Shown: one piece after another, positions 1-7,906 of the stretch
Numbering within the stretch: position 1 is the stretch's first letter
Layout: each line of letters begins with the position of its first letter
NCBI GenBank assembly: GCA_023053545.1
Contig: JAKZAN010000066.1
Coordinates: forward strand, 62,001 to 126,000
Length of the DNA stretch: 64,000 nucleotides
Direction: 5' to 3'
DNA from: Lepidurus packardi
Taxonomy: Eukaryota; Arthropoda; Branchiopoda; Notostraca; Triopsidae
Made by a program: the position numbers and the translations under genes
Notes under the pieces: model-generated
Seen by the model: the letters and a program-made list of their open reading frames with translations, nothing else
Database searches by the model: none
Told to the model about the DNA's origin: nothing

Positions 1-413
1 GCACTACCTGGCACAAAAAGACTTTGCCCATTATCCCCATGATACCAAGTACCAGCAATCCAACAATCATTTCCTGTATACCAGTATCCAAACTCAATTC
101 TTGGTCGACCTGTGCGTTGTTGAGCATTTTCATCATTTGTATATTTTCTGTGAATTATGTATGATTCTTGACCAGTTTCTTGATTTATTGTTCTAGACAT
201 TTCTAAATCATCAGAAATCAAAGACAATTGTTCACCATTCACTATTACAGTAGCTTCTAATTCAAAATGCTCTACTTCACTATTTCTAGCTGCTGCATCT
301 GAATTTTCGTAGAATTTAAACTTTAGTTTATGGCTTGTGGGTTCAACATTAGTCTCATTTTCGCAAGATATTATAAAAATCGTGGCAATTAAGCCGAAGA
401 TCACTTTCTTCAT
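1..413 (-). CDS. Secreted lipoprotein, 3' part cut off by window edge
   Basis: An open frame starts at the ATG at 413 and runs without a stop off the left edge, giving about 137 residues. The N-terminus is MKKVIFGLIATIFIISCENE, a short hydrophobic signal ending in a lipobox-like IISC, so it should be a lipid-anchored envelope protein. The rest has no motif I recognise; it contains a Gly/Trp/Tyr-rich stretch (FGYWYTGNDCWIAGTWYHGD) near the edge. It lies in the accessory region upstream of the IS and could be another mobile cassette-type gene. Function unknown. The signal peptide is clear; the assignment as a real gene rests on the unbroken frame and lipobox. Confidence 0.75.
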   Translation of the reverse strand, partial: MKKVIFGLIATIFIISCENETNVEPTSHKLKFKFYENSDAAARNSEVEHFELEATVIVNGEQLSLISDDLEMSRTINQETGQESYIIHRKYTNDENAQQRTGRPRIEFGYWYTGNDCWIAGTWYHGDNGQSLFVPGS

Positions 414-671
414 ATTAATAAATGTATTATGTTACTTTTCAATTTTTTTAAGTAACTGATTGTTTAAATATTTTCCTGATAACTAATTCTGAAAACCTCA
501 GGTAATTTTCAAAATTCTACAGAATAATCACAAAAAGTGTAGAACCATCTTGTGATAGTTGTCAACTAATTTTTTCCTTTTAGAATGCTAACCGTTTCTT
601 CAATTTCCTTGCTTAGTTCAGTTTTCTGTCTGCAAGCGATTTTCCGACAACGCTGGTCAAAATTTTCTGCC
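414..671. other. Intergenic stretch, no gene seen
   Basis: About 260 bases (with the IS leader, about 350 bases to the transposase start) without a convincing frame. It contains ttttagaatgctaac at 579-593, a 15-mer that recurs near 30327-30341 in another intergenic region. I see no tRNA, terminator or complete promoter. It is the left flank of the IS1182-like element. Confidence 0.5.
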
Positions 672-2390
672 AACGTCAGACCGTGAAAAAACGTCCACAA
701 TCCTTAAACAAATATAGCTAAAAGTTTGTAGGAAATACCCGAACTAACTATATTTATACATGCAACATATCCAAGGAATTTCCCGCCATCAGTTTAATTT
801 GAGCAGTCTGGAAGATACCATTTCTGCTGACAATCCAGTGCGTTTTATTGACGCATTTGTTAATAGTATAGATTTAGAAAAGCTCGGGTTTGCGGTAAAG
901 GTGCTGAAAACTGAAGGTCGGCCGAGTTTTGAAACGCAGTTGTTTCTAAAAATCTATTTGTATGGTTATATTAATGGCATCAGAAGTTCCAGACGATTGG
1001 AGAAGGAGTGCCAACGCAATTTGGAAATGCAGTGGTTGGTGGAAGCACGCCGACCGAACTATCACTCAATAGCTGATTTTAGGAAGGACAACCCAAAAGC
1101 GCTGCGGCAGCTCTTCAAATTGTTTGTGTCGTTTCTGAAAGATGCAAACCTAATTGGTGGCGAAACCATCGCGATTGACGGCACAAAATCCCGAGCGCAC
1201 AATGGGAAAAAGTCCAACTTCAACCAAAAGAAAATCGACAAACACTTGGCCTATATCGAAGCAAAAACGCAGGAATATCTAGCGGCATTGGACCAAAACG
1301 ACAGCCAAGAAAAATCAACGGCTGTTACAAACATCCAACAAAAAATCGAGCGTTTAAAGCACAACAAGATCAACTATGAACTGCTTGAAACGCAGTTAAA
1401 AGCCAGCGGCGAACCTCAAATCAGCACCACCGATTCAGATGCCAGAGCGCTGTTGGTTCAAGGACAAGTGGTCGAGATAGCCTACAATATTCAGGCTGCG
1501 GTGGATGACAGGCACAACCTGGTTGTTGCCACGCATACGATCAATCGGAACGATAGAAACGCACTTTCGGCTATTGCCATCGAAGCCAAGGAAAACTTGG
1601 AAATTGAAACTTTTACGGCCTTGGTTGACAAAGGCTACCACAACGGACGCGAACTGGACACCTGCAAAAACCACGACATCACTACGATTGTTGCGGTTCC
1701 CGATCAAGGCAAGAGCAACGAAAACGGTACGCAACCTGACTATTTTGTATCGAAATTTACCTATAATAAAGAGTCGAATACCTACACCTGTCCGCAAGGA
1801 CAAACCCTGAGCACGACGGGGCGTTGGCACAAGAAAACCGGCCGAACCGAGGAAAGCGGCTATCAATTCCAAAAGTACCGCACGCCAGCCTGCAAAACCT
1901 GTCCTGTGAAGGATTTATGCACCAGTAGAAAGGGCGGGAGGGAACTGGATCGCAGCCAATATGCCGAGGCAGTAGAAGAGAACCTCGAGCGCTACCGAGC
2001 CAACCCCCAGCTATACCGCAAGCGCCAAGAAATCAACGAACACATTTTTGGCACGATTAAGCGAAAATGGGGCTACAATTACACGGATTTAATAGGATTG
2101 GAGAAAGTAAACGGCGAACACAGCTTGATTATGTTGGTTTACAACCTCACACGCAGCATCAATATCCTCGGCGTGCCCGATTTACTGCTGAAACTCAAGA
2201 CCTGGAACTCACCTTACAAGAGAAGGGTCTTGTTTTTGATAAAAACGACCTATTTAAACCTGTTTTTAGCTCATTTTGCATTTCTGAAAAACCAACGCAC
2301 TTCAAAATTTAGCATTGCTTAGAAGCAGTTTATGCGTGTCTCAAACTTTGTTTTTGAAGGGAAAATGGGGTTTATTCACAGCCTGACGTT
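672..2390 (+). mobile_element. IS1182-family insertion sequence (about 1.72 kb)
   Basis: Imperfect terminal inverted repeats are visible. Left 672-692 reads aacgtcagaccgtgaaaaaa then c; the reverse complement of 2370-2390 reads aacgtcaggctgtgaataaa then c; they match at 18 of 21 positions. One transposase gene fills the element. I see no obvious target-site duplication. The right end abuts directly the foot of a long hairpin (2395-2503), suggesting that folded DNA was the insertion target. The family call rests on the transposase; the exact ends are inferred from the inverted repeat. Confidence 0.65.
760..2322 (+). CDS. IS1182-family DDE transposase
   Basis: 520 residues, full length for the family. 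The N-terminal third is a DUF772-type transposase domain (FETQLFLKIYLYGYINGIRS). The catalytic core follows: IAIDGTKSRAHN with D140, ALVDKGYHNG with D290, and EINEHIFGTIKRKWGYNY with E427 are consistent with a DDE triad. A CKTCPVKDLC cysteine motif sits before the last catalytic residue, as in many IS1182 transposases. The frame is intact from ATG to stop, so the element may still be active. It would cut at the inverted repeats at 672 and 2390. Codon use is less AT-rich than that of the adjacent ATPase gene, in line with separate origins. Confidence 0.9.
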   Translation: MQHIQGISRHQFNLSSLEDTISADNPVRFIDAFVNSIDLEKLGFAVKVLKTEGRPSFETQLFLKIYLYGYINGIRSSRRLEKECQRNLEMQWLVEARRPNYHSIADFRKDNPKALRQLFKLFVSFLKDANLIGGETIAIDGTKSRAHNGKKSNFNQKKIDKHLAYIEAKTQEYLAALDQNDSQEKSTAVTNIQQKIERLKHNKINYELLETQLKASGEPQISTTDSDARALLVQGQVVEIAYNIQAAVDDRHNLVVATHTINRNDRNALSAIAIEAKENLEIETFTALVDKGYHNGRELDTCKNHDITTIVAVPDQGKSNENGTQPDYFVSKFTYNKESNTYTCPQGQTLSTTGRWHKKTGRTEESGYQFQKYRTPACKTCPVKDLCTSRKGGRELDRSQYAEAVEENLERYRANPQLYRKRQEINEHIFGTIKRKWGYNYTDLIGLEKVNGEHSLIMLVYNLTRSINILGVPDLLLKLKTWNSPYKRRVLFLIKTTYLNLFLAHFAFLKNQRTSKFSIA

Positions 2391-2513
2391 CTCGCGCTAC
2401 AGCGGGTTTGGGACTAAATTAAACCCTATTTTCGGATTTGCCAAATCATCCCAAATACAAAACCAACTTTCCATTAAGCCAATTGCCCAAATCCGTTGTA
2501 GCGTGTGTTAGCT
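2381..2513 (-). repeat. attC-like hairpin recombination site (candidate)
   Basis: An imperfect dyad of 18-nt arms, cgctacagcgggtttggg at 2395-2412 and cccaaatccgttgtagcg at 2486-2503, pairs at 16 of 18 positions across a 73-nt loop. Read on the minus strand it is preceded by AGCTAAC (2513-2507) and followed by GTCAGGC (2387-2381). These resemble the R'' (RYYYAAC) and R' (GTTRRRY) core sites of integron attC elements, each with one mismatch. Total length is about 133 nt, in the range of long attC sites such as VCR. It lies at the 3' end of the ATPase gene, where an attC should be. The last bases overlap the IS end, so R' is uncertain. This is an inference from layout and pairing. Confidence 0.45.
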
Positions 2514-2541
2514 GTAGTGCCTTCTTTTTACGCCTTGTTTT

Positions 2542-5091
2542 TTATTTAAATTCATTTCTGATTATTATAAAATCATCAAAATCAGTTTTTAAATCAATCA
2601 TTGTAGGGTCATTATAAATTTCTTCTGGGTTGCTATGTCCTTTTATGAATCCACAACAACGTTCAAAAATCTCATTTAGCTTGTCTTTGTGAGTATTTAT
2701 TTTGTCTCCATTAATTTTCATAAATGAAGTTAATGCTACATTTTTTTGATACCTTTTAATTGTTCCTTGAAAGATTTCAGATTCTACACAAAGTTCAATT
2801 GCTGAACGTAAAAATCCATAACCATCTTCTGCAACGTCTGCTTCTAATCTATCTTTTGGTGTATTGTTGAGTAAAGTATTAATTTTTGCAATGTAAGTTG
2901 TTACTTTATTTAGCTCTTCGGCATCTGAAATGAATCCTGTTTCATTGAAGTTATTCTTTGAAGTATAAAATTTGTATTGTAAAGAATTAAATGAAGGTTG
3001 TTTACTAAAATATAAAAAACTATTGTAAAGCAAAACGCTATGAGTAAATATTACTACTTGTCTTTCGTTTGATAATTTTATAAGTCTTTTAGCAACATCA
3101 TCAATGATATTATGGTCTAAACTATTAACTGGGTCATCAAAAATAACTGGTGCTTTTACATTATCAAGTTGTAGTTCAGTTAAGAATTCTGACAAAGCAA
3201 TTGCCTTTTGTTCGCCTTCACTTAATATGTCTAATAGAGAGTGAGAATTTATTTTATGCGATATTTTTGAACTTCCTCTACTTGTTCCAAAATTCAGGTC
3301 TATTGGAAGATGTCCTTTTTTGAATGATTTTAGTTCTGTTTTAAAAATTGTATTGAAATTCTGTTGTACTAATTCTTCTCTTGCTTCTGTTGTTTTTCTA
3401 CTTATTGAAGTTGTATTAAAACTATTTCGTTTCGAATTTAAAAGCGCAACAACTTTATGATTTGAAATTGAAATTTTTATTTCATTAATTTTTGTAAAAA
3501 TTACTTTTCTATCTTTTAATTCGGCAATTTTATTTTTTAGTTGAGTTTCCTTCGTTTCAATATTTGTAAATAAATCATTTTTTATGATTAGGGTAGCATT
3601 TAATTCAGCTTTTTTATCAGTACAAAAATTTAAATATTTTGTGTAGTCTAAAGTAAATTTTGTTTCATTATTTACTTTGTCTGTTATATATAGTTGCTTA
3701 AATTCTTCGAGTAACTTATTATATTCTTTTAATTCAGCAGGTTGTATTGTTTTGTTCTCTTCATCAACACCAAATGTGTTTTGGCTTAAAATTAAATTTG
3801 TATCTATTTTAGAAACTAGATTTATGCTGTTTGATTTTAGAAGTTTTAAACCGTCTAAACTTTCTTGTGTTTTATCGTTTAAAAGTAAACGATAATTTTG
3901 AAGTAATTCTAATGATGAATTTTGTAATGGTTGAAGGCAATAAACACAATTGTTTCCATTTTCAGGATAGTTTTCTTCTGCAATTATCTTTATATAAGTT
4001 TCTGCCGATTTAATGAAATTTTCAAATTCGGGTGTTTGATAAAATTCAATACCATTAGTTTCAGCAATTTCTTTAATTCCTTTATTTGCTTGATTTTGGA
4101 GTTCTAAAATTTCTTTATTTCTCTTTTTTAGTAAATTCCATTCCTCCTCATTTATTGTACTTTGTGCATCTTGAATTGTAATAATTATATTTGACAATTC
4201 ATTAATAGATGCTGATATTGATTGGATATCCCTTTGAAGAATAGCTTTGTTTAAATTGACTAATTCCTTTTCTTTATCATCTAATTCTTTTTCTTCAACA
4301 CTTGTGAAAGTTGAAATCTCATTTAATTTTTCTTCTGTAGATTTATTTGAAAGAGTTGAAATAAATATTTGTTGTGGAGTACCGATATTTAATGTATTGG
4401 ACCAATTTAAACTTGTTGGATATTTTGCGATTTCAAGATTAATTAGTTCCTCAAGTTTATTCAGCTCTGTTGTTACTAAATTAAATAAATGAAATCCAAT
4501 AGGCGTAACAATTAATTGTCTGTCTGTAAGGGAAATTGAAACACAATTGTTATTAAAAACTGAAATATTTTCTAATTCTGAAATTGTGTTTGTGCCATAC
4601 CAATTGAATGTTTTAGTTATCGAATTTGCTTCAAAATTTATTATTGCCGATTGCGGTTCTATAGTTTTTGTAATATCAGAAAGAATTTGATTATGAGTAT
4701 CATAACTAAATCCAAGTTTTTTTAGTATTCTACCATAACCTGTTTTTCCTGTTCCATTTTCTCCAAATATTACTGTTAGATTTGGACTAAAATTTATTAT
4801 TTGATTTTTTGCAAGTCGGTTTACACCTGATATTTCAGAAAGTGACACTAATGCAATTTCTTGATTTGTAGGTGTATAATGTGGTTTTGAAATTGTATTT
4901 ATTGGCAAGCCACTTAACAAGCCAATTCCTTGAAGAAAATAATTAAATATAATTTGAGTTTCAGCTTTTGAAAGTTCGTTTTCTGTCGACACAATATTAT
5001 TTACTAACAGTTCAGACCAACCTTTATTATTTTCAGTCCATTCCCAAAGGAAATCAACAATTTCTTTCTTATTTATCGAAGTAGAACTCAT
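2542..5091 (-). CDS. Zinc-hook ABC/SMC-like ATPase, RloC/PrrC-like anticodon nuclease candidate
   Basis: 849 residues. It has a split ABC ATPase: Walker A GENGTGKT at 110-117, a long coiled-coil insert (about 250-580) with a CVYC zinc-hook-type motif at 382-385, signature LSEGEQ at 623-628, Walker B VIFDD at 649-653 and an H-loop His at 684. This layout matches Rad50-like proteins and RloC (AAA_13 type). The C-terminal 160 residues carry R762-x3-E766 followed by His801 and His819 (KGHSNP). PrrC/RloC anticodon nucleases use an Arg-x3-Glu pair plus a downstream His, so a tRNA-cutting antiphage role is plausible but inferred. The gene is strongly AT-rich and bounded by inverse 15-bp cores, as expected for acquired DNA. 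Alternative: another SMC-like defence ATPase without nuclease activity. Confidence 0.7.
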   Translation of the reverse strand: MSSTSINKKEIVDFLWEWTENNKGWSELLVNNIVSTENELSKAETQIIFNYFLQGIGLLSGLPINTISKPHYTPTNQEIALVSLSEISGVNRLAKNQIINFSPNLTVIFGENGTGKTGYGRILKKLGFSYDTHNQILSDITKTIEPQSAIINFEANSITKTFNWYGTNTISELENISVFNNNCVSISLTDRQLIVTPIGFHLFNLVTTELNKLEELINLEIAKYPTSLNWSNTLNIGTPQQIFISTLSNKSTEEKLNEISTFTSVEEKELDDKEKELVNLNKAILQRDIQSISASINELSNIIITIQDAQSTINEEEWNLLKKRNKEILELQNQANKGIKEIAETNGIEFYQTPEFENFIKSAETYIKIIAEENYPENGNNCVYCLQPLQNSSLELLQNYRLLLNDKTQESLDGLKLLKSNSINLVSKIDTNLILSQNTFGVDEENKTIQPAELKEYNKLLEEFKQLYITDKVNNETKFTLDYTKYLNFCTDKKAELNATLIIKNDLFTNIETKETQLKNKIAELKDRKVIFTKINEIKISISNHKVVALLNSKRNSFNTTSISRKTTEAREELVQQNFNTIFKTELKSFKKGHLPIDLNFGTSRGSSKISHKINSHSLLDILSEGEQKAIALSEFLTELQLDNVKAPVIFDDPVNSLDHNIIDDVAKRLIKLSNERQVVIFTHSVLLYNSFLYFSKQPSFNSLQYKFYTSKNNFNETGFISDAEELNKVTTYIAKINTLLNNTPKDRLEADVAEDGYGFLRSAIELCVESEIFQGTIKRYQKNVALTSFMKINGDKINTHKDKLNEIFERCCGFIKGHSNPEEIYNDPTMIDLKTDFDDFIIIRNEFK

Positions 5092-5145
5092 TTATATTTT
5101 CAGGTTTAGTTTTGTTATAGATAGCAAAATTTCTTGGTCTGCGGG

Positions 5146-5160
5146 GGCATTACAGCTAAC
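5146..5160 (-). repeat. 15-bp core, inverse of 2507-2521 (cassette boundary)
   Basis: The minus strand reads gttagctgtaatgcc. The plus strand at 2507-2521 reads gttagctgtagtgcc, a 14 of 15 match in inverse orientation, so the two copies bracket the ATPase gene. In an integron cassette the first bases after the crossover (TTRRRY) are complementary to the R'' end of that cassette's own attC. This pair shows exactly that relation, extended to 15 bp. It could equally be an inverted repeat for DNA inversion. Confidence 0.55.
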
Positions 5161-5165
5161 TTGTT

Positions 5166-5221
5166 TATATGCGCTACTAACTAGCGCTAATCTACCTAAT
5201 TTCGGGTGTATATGCGCTACT
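5166..5221 (-). repeat. 13-bp direct repeat pair, attI-like site (candidate)
   Basis: tatatgcgctact occurs at 5166-5178 and again at 5209-5221, 43 bp apart. Between them lies the small dyad GCGCTA-5 nt-TAGCGC (5171-5187). The repeats sit between the recombinase stop codon and the GTTAGCT core at 5157-5151. Integron attI sites combine a GTTRRRY core with direct integrase-binding repeats, so this is the natural place for the primary recombination site. No binding evidence; inference from position and repeat structure. Confidence 0.4.
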
Positions 5222-5253
5222 TTGCACCGTTTTTCAAATATATCGTTTTTTTC

Positions 5254-6291
5254 TCACAAATCATCGAAAGGACTTTTTATTTGTTGAATGCTTTTTGTAC
5301 TCACATGGGTATATATTTCCGTGGTTTTGCTGCTGCTGTGTCCCAGTAGTTCTTGGATATACCTTAAATCAGTTCCACTTTCAAGTAAATGCGTAGCATA
5401 GCTATGACGCAACCAATGTAATGTAGCAGGTTTCTTTATTCCAGTTTTTTGAAGTGCTTTTTTAAAAACTTGCTGTAAACTTCTTGCATCATAGGGTTGA
5501 CCAATATTTTGTCCTTCAAATAAATGGGTTTTCGGTTTGTATATTTTGTAATAGTCTCTTAATAGTTCTAGTATTTTAGGACTAAGTGGAACAATTCTAT
5601 CTTTTTTTCCTTTGGAATTTTTTAATAAAACGATATTCCTTTTAGAATCAATATGATGCGGTTGTAAGGCTAACAATTCGCCACATCGCAATCCACAAGA
5701 ATAAATTAAACTTAACATTGTTTTGTGTTTTAAGTTTGTTGGCGCAGTTATAATTTGCTTTACTTCTTCTTTGCTCAAAACATTTGGCAATACTTTTTCT
5801 CTTTTTGGTCTATGTATTTTATCAATTTCAATTTTACTGTTTTTTACTATCATAAAAAATAATTTGATAGCATTAACAATCTGATTTTGGTATGAAGATG
5901 AAAATTTGTTTTTTAATAAATAATCGTTGTTGTAATTGATAACATCGTCATTACTTATGTCTTTAATGGCTTTGGTATTGCAAAAAGTTAAGAACGATTT
6001 TAATGCCTCACTGTAGGTGTTTATCGGGCTATATCTTTTGGATAAAAGATAACGCTTAAAAGTTTCAAGACTTGCTAGTCCTTCTGTATTAGGAACTAAT
6101 GTGTGTGCTAAAGGTACTTTAAAATGGAGGCGGTTCGCTTCATTATCAGGCAAATGCCAATAATTCTTGGAGGAACTCCAGCGGGCGTCTTCAAAAGTTT
6201 TAATCCGTTCTATTAAACGATTGTCTTTTCCGAAATATACAGCAATTCTGGGCGAATCTTTATGAAATATGGGCTTGGCAGTAAAGTTCAT
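5254..6291 (-). CDS. Tyrosine recombinase (site-specific integrase, XerD/IntI-like)
   Basis: 345 residues from the ATG at 6291 (MNFTAKPIFHKDSPRIAVYF); a longer frame from 6330 adds 13 residues with no homology value. The N-terminal 80 residues form an arm domain (DARWSSSKNYWHLP), then a SAM-like core-binding domain, then the catalytic domain. The catalytic residues are visible: Arg in SCGLRCGELLAL, Lys in the KNSKGKKDRIVPL hairpin, HWLRH, GHSSS and the nucleophile Tyr in TTEIYTHVS. It is transcribed toward the cassette-like ATPase gene, with candidate recombination repeats just past its stop. The family includes XerC/D and IntI; no phage genes are nearby. Family call firm; the role in cassette movement is inferred. 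Confidence 0.88.
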   Translation of the reverse strand: MNFTAKPIFHKDSPRIAVYFGKDNRLIERIKTFEDARWSSSKNYWHLPDNEANRLHFKVPLAHTLVPNTEGLASLETFKRYLLSKRYSPINTYSEALKSFLTFCNTKAIKDISNDDVINYNNDYLLKNKFSSSYQNQIVNAIKLFFMIVKNSKIEIDKIHRPKREKVLPNVLSKEEVKQIITAPTNLKHKTMLSLIYSCGLRCGELLALQPHHIDSKRNIVLLKNSKGKKDRIVPLSPKILELLRDYYKIYKPKTHLFEGQNIGQPYDARSLQQVFKKALQKTGIKKPATLHWLRHSYATHLLESGTDLRYIQELLGHSSSKTTEIYTHVSTKSIQQIKSPFDDL

Positions 6292-6350
6292 GGCGTTTAG
6301 ATTAATACTCAAATATAAGTATTTTCTCAATTGGACGGCGCTGCACCAAA

Positions 6351-7190
6351 CTATTTCACGCGCTCCACCACAATCTTATAAATGTCACTCGCCAAAACTT
6401 CCGAATCATTGTCTTCGGAAAGTAGAAAGGTGTGGTGTGTTCTTGTGGTTTCGTATAAGGCTATGCCTTCAAACTTGTGGGTTCTGGATAGGATTTTGGT
6501 GCTGGTCACTTTGTTGGCCGCAAAGTCGATTTTACCAATGATGCTCCCAAATACTTTGCCGTCTTCGTAAGTGGAGTTGCTGTCCTCCGCAGCGGCCAAA
6601 AAATACAGCTCCGTGCCAACCATCACTGCATCAGTGAAACTGGTGCTCACATTTTCGAGTTTCGGCATTTGTAAGTCGGCGTAGCGGATGTTGAATGGCG
6701 CAGCATCAAGGTTGCCTTTCACCGTGAAAATGCCATTTTTAGCCATTTTGCCGTTCCCACGCTGGAAAAAGTACCAAACTTCGCCTGCCTTCACGACGCC
6801 TTCGATGTTGAGTTCTTTGTTTGGAATGCCAGCTTCGAGTCGCATGGCGGCATATAACGTTGCGAGATTGCTTTTCTGAATTTGTTTCGTTTTTTGGTGA
6901 ACGGTCACCATTTTGTTTCGGTTGCTTTTGGATCCCGAACCAAAAATGTAGAGGTTTTCGTCGTCGGCGGTAATGGCTTCGAAATCGGCTTTTTCTTTTT
7001 TGGGAATGTTTTCTGAAATGGAATGTTCAAAAATAACGGTTTTGTCCAATTGCTGGTTTTGAAAATCGTACTCATACAAATAATCTGCATTATCTGAAAC
7101 GACAAACAATTTGTCTTCTTTGTAGAAAAGTCCAGACGCGGAACCAATTCCGATGATTTGCAATAGTAATTCTAATGTAAATGTTCCCAT
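6351..7190 (-). CDS. Beta-propeller-like protein (DUF6929-like), unknown function
   Basis: 279 residues. The sequence has repeated short beta-rich motifs (GLFYKEDKLFVVSDNADYLYEYD; DFEAITADDENLYIFGSGS; NIEGVVKAGEVWYFFQRG; FEGIALYE), typical of a propeller fold related to SdiA-regulated or phytase-like proteins. It resembles the small Bacteroidota family annotated as DUF6929. No clear signal peptide; the first 20 residues are mildly hydrophobic. It stands 60 bp upstream of the recombinase on the same strand and marks the edge of the core genome. No catalytic residues can be named. Confidence 0.6.
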   Translation of the reverse strand: MGTFTLELLLQIIGIGSASGLFYKEDKLFVVSDNADYLYEYDFQNQQLDKTVIFEHSISENIPKKEKADFEAITADDENLYIFGSGSKSNRNKMVTVHQKTKQIQKSNLATLYAAMRLEAGIPNKELNIEGVVKAGEVWYFFQRGNGKMAKNGIFTVKGNLDAAPFNIRYADLQMPKLENVSTSFTDAVMVGTELYFLAAAEDSNSTYEDGKVFGSIIGKIDFAANKVTSTKILSRTHKFEGIALYETTRTHHTFLLSEDNDSEVLASDIYKIVVERVK

Positions 7191-7206
7191 ATATTGTGCT
7201 GTGTTT

Positions 7207-7274
7207 TAGCCCGGATTGCGGCGGTATCCTCGCGGCGTGAGCAAGCGAGATTGAGCCAAAAGCCGGAATAGCTT
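7207..7274 (-). repeat. Dispersed hairpin element, divergent copy D
   Basis: Read on the minus strand it begins aagctattccgg and ends ccgcaatccgggcta, with an inner CTCGC/GCGAG stem (7229-7233 with 7245-7249). This is the same plan as the elements near 34.4, 43.4 and 50.9 kb: a tatttcc-type left end, a stem preceded by atc and followed by ggat, and a gggcta right end. It shares gattgcggc and agccaaaagcc exactly with the element at 56553-56585. Confidence 0.5.
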
Positions 7275-7308
7275 CAAAAAAAAATAAAGATACTATTTAT
7301 TATAAAAC

Positions 7309-7335
7309 GAAAACGCCCCGATTGAGGCGCTTTTC
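7309..7335 (-). terminator. Rho-independent terminator of the barrel gene
   Basis: On the minus strand an AAAAGCGCC/GGGGCGTTTT stem (with one unpaired position) is followed by T-rich sequence, just downstream of the stop at 7346. Confidence 0.65.
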
Positions 7336-7345
7336 ATGTGTTGTG

Positions 7346-7906
7346 CTACAAACGGAATCCGTATGCCAGTCGCAAGGCCACTTGACCCATTCCGGTGCCG
7401 CCGTCTTGCGATGGGAAGTTGTTGTAGTGTTCGTACCGCAAACTGAGGTCGACAAATTTTGAGGCGTAGCCAATTCCGGGGCTCAAAATGAGGGTGTTGT
7501 CTATGTTTCCGCTGTAATTGTTGGTCACTGGAAAACCGGCACCTACTTCAGCGAGGGCATACCATTGGTCTTCCAGCCAAAAAATTTTGAAGCCGCCTTT
7601 CACTGGAATAAAGCCTAAATCTTTTGCATCGCCCATAAACAGGTTTGTGAAGCCCGTGGTTAAGGTGATGGAGGCGCGTTTCGAGAAATCGTACTGGAGT
7701 CGGATGTCGGCGCCTAAACTTGCATCGTATAAATCGTCTGGGATGTAACCTCCATTGATTCCGAAGCCGAGTTTGAACCCTTGATCATAATTTGTTGGGT
7801 CGCCAAAAACACTGTCTTTTTTCTGTGCGTGCGCTGTGACGCTAAGCAAGGCAACCGCGGCAATTGCCCAATTTCTAAATTTTGTTGCTGATTTCATAAT
7901 TTCCAT
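7346..7906 (-). CDS. Small outer-membrane beta-barrel protein
   Basis: 186 residues from ATG at 7906; an internal ATG (MKSATKF) three codons in is equally possible. A signal peptide (residues about 5-27, ending TAHAQ) is followed by alternating amphipathic strands rich in Gly, Tyr and Phe (GFKLGFGINGGYI, LRYEHYNN) and a C-terminal RLAYGFRL, a terminal aromatic strand typical of barrels. The size suggests an eight-stranded OmpW/OmpX-like barrel. Own terminator downstream; single-gene unit. Substrate unknown. Confidence 0.72.
   Translation of the reverse strand: MEIMKSATKFRNWAIAAVALLSVTAHAQKKDSVFGDPTNYDQGFKLGFGINGGYIPDDLYDASLGADIRLQYDFSKRASITLTTGFTNLFMGDAKDLGFIPVKGGFKIFWLEDQWYALAEVGAGFPVTNNYSGNIDNTLILSPGIGYASKFVDLSLRYEHYNNFPSQDGGTGMGQVALRLAYGFRL

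Noticed and set aside
1435..1872. 145-residue minus-strand frame inside the transposase
   Set aside because: Shadow frame antisense to the conserved DDE transposase; no independent coding sign.
5254..6291. Prophage or ICE integrase
   Set aside because: No phage structural, replication or conjugation genes nearby; the adjacent repeats fit a cassette or inversion system better.
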